This document shows, piece after piece, positions 61,236 through 64,000 of a stretch of DNA of 64,000 bases. Each line of letters begins with the position of its first letter. Position 1 is the first letter of the stretch. Source of the DNA: Natronobacterium texcoconense (GTDB lineage: Archaea > Halobacteriota > Halobacteria > Halobacteriales > Natrialbaceae); assembly GCF_900104065.1 (NCBI RefSeq), contig NZ_FNLC01000001.1, positions 620,001-684,000 on the forward strand, read 5' to 3'. Made by a program: the position numbers and the translations under genes. The notes beneath the pieces were generated by a model, which was not told the origin of the DNA, did no database searches, and saw only the letters and a list, made by a program, of their open reading frames with translations.

Positions 61236-64000
61236 TCCATACACTACCAGCAGTGGTCGACGACACAGACCACCACGGCGAAGAGGTCACTGTTCGATGC
61301 ACCGTCCATGACGGCCCACAAATGGGGAACCGTGGCGGCCAGAAAACGATGTACGAAATCGATGTCAGTGGCTGCCAGTTCGACGGACCAGCATTCCTCT
61401 CCTGCTGGCACGAATCCCCGGTGTGGACCGACGCGTTCGGTGCTACCCCGGAATACGTCCACGACACGCTCGACAACGTTCCCCTACAGCACGGCGAAAC
61501 GGTTATCGCACGGGGTGTCCCGAACGAGCACAACGACACATGGTACTTCAACGTTACATCCATCCTCATTCGCGATCCCGAGACACCGATCGGGAAAAGC
61601 GAGATGCGGTCCGCGAACGAATGTCCTCGCATCTACAACCTGAAATATGAAAAACAGGTCTTCTCTCCCGGTCGTTACGATCTTTCACCCGGTTCCGTCA
61701 AAGGCCGTATCGTTCACAGTCTCCTCGAGTACGCCATTGACAACCCGGACTACCGCGACAACTTTGAACACGGCTGGACAGAAGCAGAGATGGATGCGTG
61801 TTTCGAGGATGTTCTCGATTCCGAATATGCCGTCGACCTTGCACTCTGTCGGTTGGCCTGGATCAGTCCGAACGACATCAAAGAGCACGCTTGGAACGCC
61901 ATCGAACCACTTCTGACAGACGATACCTTCACGGACACCATTAACGAGGCGGAATCGGTAAACACAGAGGTTGCACTGTCTTCATCGCTCGGGTTCAACG
62001 GCCGGGTCGATCTCGTGATTGATGGGACCCCGTACGATTTGAAGACGAGTTACCAGCCGACCGACGCACAGCGCAACCATCACCGGTTCCAGCTCCGGAT
62101 CTACCTGCTCGCACTCGCGCTGGAAACGCTCGAACCCGGTGAACGGCTCATGGACCGGATTGAGGACGGGGTCGAAGGTGTTCTGGTCTATCCGAACCTC
62201 GCCGATGCAGACGGCGTGGAACTCGAGCGGGTCGAACTTCGGAAACACGACCTGCAGGCCATCATGGAGATGCGGAACGATGCAGCCGTTCTCCGGGGCG
62301 GATTCGGTACCCCGACCACCTACGGTCGTGACTGCACCGGTTGCATGTTCAAAGAGCCCACAGCGATCAGTGGTGATACCGACGAGCAACTGCCGGCACC
62401 GTGTCAGTTCTACTGTCAATCCGAACGGCGGTGGGACTGTTTCGAAACCGACGAAGACGGAGACATCATCACCCAGTGTCCTCTCTTCGACGAATGTGAC
62501 CAGCGTCTCGAGTTCCGTAACCCGGCGGTAACCGATCACTACAACCGGCTACGGACCGCCCTGAACGAAGAACGAGACGCACGCCACGCACTCGGCACGG
62601 AACTTGAGCACCTGAGCCGTGATAGTTTAATCCAGGCCGGACTGCTCCTCCCACAACTGGAACTCCACACGGTCGAAGGACAGCGACGGCTCCGGTTCAC
62701 AACCGATCAGCCTGTCGTCCCGGCGTTTCGCCCCGGGGACAAGATCCGGCTCTACCATGCCGATACCGAGTACTACCAGACAGCCACGTACTACGGCCAC
62801 GACGGTGAAGAAATCGTATTCGAACTTGACGGGCAACCGAACGTAGCCTTCCTCAACCCACAGGCAACATTTGAGGCACGGCGGACGGTCTCCACCGACA
62901 CGTTCCCACGCGACTTGCTCAGCCAACTCGATTACGCACAACGCGCAGAGGTCACGCCTCTACTGGAGACCACCGGAGACGCCGGCGACGCGCTCGCGGA
63001 ACTCTCACCGGAAGAACCCGAGCAGGTGGCCACCTATCTCGATAACAAGGAACTCTATATCGACGTCCCGGTCCGTCGAGATCGGTCTGAACTCATCGCG
63101 GACCTCGTGCACCACGTGACGGCCACCCAACTCCAGAAACCCGGTGGAGACGGGGCCATTCCTCAGGACGACCAGCGTGTTCTGGTCCTGAGCGGGGTGC
63201 CAGAAATCACCGATACGATCGATGCCTGCATCGGTGACCGCGACGGCGTGATCCGGATGGACGGATTCGCCGATGCAACCGCAGACGCCATCACGCCGGA
63301 TATGGACGGACACACTATTTATACGTCGCTTGACACCGCCGATGTCGTCCTCTCATCAACCCGGTACGCTCTCGCAGATCATGTCTTCCACGCCATGCGA
63401 ACCGGTGATTCCGATGCACGCCCGCATTCTGACCGGTTCTTCGACTCCGTGGTACTCGTCGGTGCCGAGCCACTGACCGAGCCCCAGTTCCACTTCCTGC
63501 GGGTCCTCGGTGACCGCATAGTGGCAATCGGCGACACCCGCCGCCCCGGACCCCAGATGGTCAGCGGCGATGCACGGACATCACGATTGAACGAGAGCTA
63601 CTTCAACCGTCTGTACCGCCGGTTCGCGAACGTGGAAAACGACGACAGCCAAAGTCTCGTGGTCCCGGCCGAGCTCCCAGAGCCAATCGCCGACGCATTC
63701 ACCGGGATCGATGTCACAACAACTCGTATCCCCGGATCGGTCGACTTCGTGGACGCAACCGGGAACACGGAAACCGCACTCACGGAAACGACCCACGAAT
63801 ACCGTGTGACCTGTCAAGACACGAACATGGACGCTCGGTTCCTCCGTCTTGAACCCGCTGAAGAAGTCGATGCACTCCAGATCTCCCATGCACTCGACGA
63901 TCTGCGGACACTGGACGCCGGTGCGCTGACGATTCAAAACGAGTACACGATCCAGGACATCCGGTTCACGGTACTGACGAACAATCCTATCGATGGCGAC
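61232..64000 (+). CDS. Dna2-like protein: Cas4/RecB-type nuclease plus degenerate SF1 helicase (cut by window end)
   Basis: The frame runs 923 codons from ATG 61232 (overlapping the previous stop as ATGA) to the last base of the window with no stop, so the C-terminus is missing. Residues 1-115 look like an OB fold. The nuclease has an iron-sulfur-type cysteine C131 (NECPRIYNL), D260 in GRVDLVI, D269-x-K271 in YDLKTS, Q287-x-x-x-Y291, and cysteines C368, C371, C391, C395. A beta-barrel (RPGDKIRLYHAD) precedes the helicase part, whose Walker A position reads IDVPVRRDRSEL (about 610-621), with no GKT, and whose motif II reads VVLVGAEPL (740-748) instead of DEA. Motif III survives as AIGDTRRPGPQ. 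I infer an active nuclease on a dead helicase scaffold. Confidence 0.9.
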   Translation, partial: MIHTLPAVVDDTDHHGEEVTVRCTVHDGPQMGNRGGQKTMYEIDVSGCQFDGPAFLSCWHESPVWTDAFGATPEYVHDTLDNVPLQHGETVIARGVPNEHNDTWYFNVTSILIRDPETPIGKSEMRSANECPRIYNLKYEKQVFSPGRYDLSPGSVKGRIVHSLLEYAIDNPDYRDNFEHGWTEAEMDACFEDVLDSEYAVDLALCRLAWISPNDIKEHAWNAIEPLLTDDTFTDTINEAESVNTEVALSSSLGFNGRVDLVIDGTPYDLKTSYQPTDAQRNHHRFQLRIYLLALALETLEPGERLMDRIEDGVEGVLVYPNLADADGVELERVELRKHDLQAIMEMRNDAAVLRGGFGTPTTYGRDCTGCMFKEPTAISGDTDEQLPAPCQFYCQSERRWDCFETDEDGDIITQCPLFDECDQRLEFRNPAVTDHYNRLRTALNEERDARHALGTELEHLSRDSLIQAGLLLPQLELHTVEGQRRLRFTTDQPVVPAFRPGDKIRLYHADTEYYQTATYYGHDGEEIVFELDGQPNVAFLNPQATFEARRTVSTDTFPRDLLSQLDYAQRAEVTPLLETTGDAGDALAELSPEEPEQVATYLDNKELYIDVPVRRDRSELIADLVHHVTATQLQKPGGDGAIPQDDQRVLVLSGVPEITDTIDACIGDRDGVIRMDGFADATADAITPDMDGHTIYTSLDTADVVLSSTRYALADHVFHAMRTGDSDARPHSDRFFDSVVLVGAEPLTEPQFHFLRVLGDRIVAIGDTRRPGPQMVSGDARTSRLNESYFNRLYRRFANVENDDSQSLVVPAELPEPIADAFTGIDVTTTRIPGSVDFVDATGNTETALTETTHEYRVTCQDTNMDARFLRLEPAEEVDALQISHALDDLRTLDAGALTIQNEYTIQDIRFTVLTNNPIDGD

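Noticed and set aside
50947-64000. Calling the operon DISARM, BREX or Dpd outright
   Set aside because: Only parts resemble those systems; their methyltransferase, PglZ, phospholipase D or TGT genes are not in the window.
1-64000. CRISPR arrays, rRNA and tRNA genes, intact insertion sequences
   Set aside because: I looked through the gaps between genes and found no regularly spaced repeats, no tRNA-like TPsiC arm with matching stems, no rRNA sequence and no transposase gene.

Overview
The window is chromosomal DNA from a haloarchaeon (class Halobacteria), most likely a Natrialbales-type genus; the genus itself is a guess. Support comes from GC-rich DNA full of CTCGAG, strongly Asp/Glu-rich proteins, archaeal genes such as glycerol-1-phosphate dehydrogenase and the archaeal/eukaryotic-type prolyl-tRNA synthetase, a halorhodopsin, Tat-type secretion signals, and many TATA-like boxes 25-30 bases ahead of start codons, as expected for leaderless archaeal transcripts. 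No rRNA, tRNA, CRISPR array or intact insertion sequence was recognised.

Positions 1-12,535 hold mixed housekeeping genes: a possible alpha/beta hydrolase, a trpB without trpA, a HIT protein, an AT-rich lipoprotein gene, a glycosyltransferase, an acidic membrane-anchored protein, an S9 peptidase, a UPF0104-type membrane protein with a perfect 27-bp internal duplication, glycerol-1-phosphate dehydrogenase, an MFS transporter and an NAD-dependent epimerase. Positions 12,665-19,560 form a three-gene overlapping operon that looks like a split AddAB helicase-nuclease: an AddB-like pseudo-helicase, a separate iron-sulfur nuclease-fold protein that seems to have lost its catalytic lysine, and an intact AddA-like helicase-nuclease.

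Positions 19,547-43,052 carry paired half-size EamA transporters, a Nudix hydrolase, a quinone oxidoreductase, proS, a very large glutamate synthase, an AhpD-like protein, a GIY-YIG protein, an unusual Arg/Gln/Gly-rich low-complexity protein, an MBL hydrolase, gamma-glutamyltransferase, gatB, lactate permease, an AlaX editing protein, halorhodopsin, and a two-gene operon of a short-chain dehydrogenase with an acyl-CoA synthetase. Positions 43,225-48,237 are a condensin operon (small coiled-coil protein, smc, scpA), followed by a possible small gene and a secreted metallopeptidase-like protein.

At about 49.8 kb the composition changes. A gene-poor, AT-rich stretch (49,755-50,946) leads into a tightly coupled operon (50,947 to beyond 64,000) with different codon use. 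It encodes two winged-helix-like proteins, an 1,136-residue AAA ATPase with a long coiled coil, a DEVH-box helicase, a free-standing DUF1998-type protein, and a Dna2-like protein with an intact Cas4/RecB-type nuclease but degenerate helicase motifs, cut by the window end. The helicase plus DUF1998 pair recalls DISARM DrmA/DrmB and MrfA, and the ATPase recalls the large ATPases of BREX and Dpd. No methyltransferase, PglZ, phospholipase D or TGT-like gene is visible, so the set matches none of those systems. This is the best candidate here for a little-described anti-mobile-element system.
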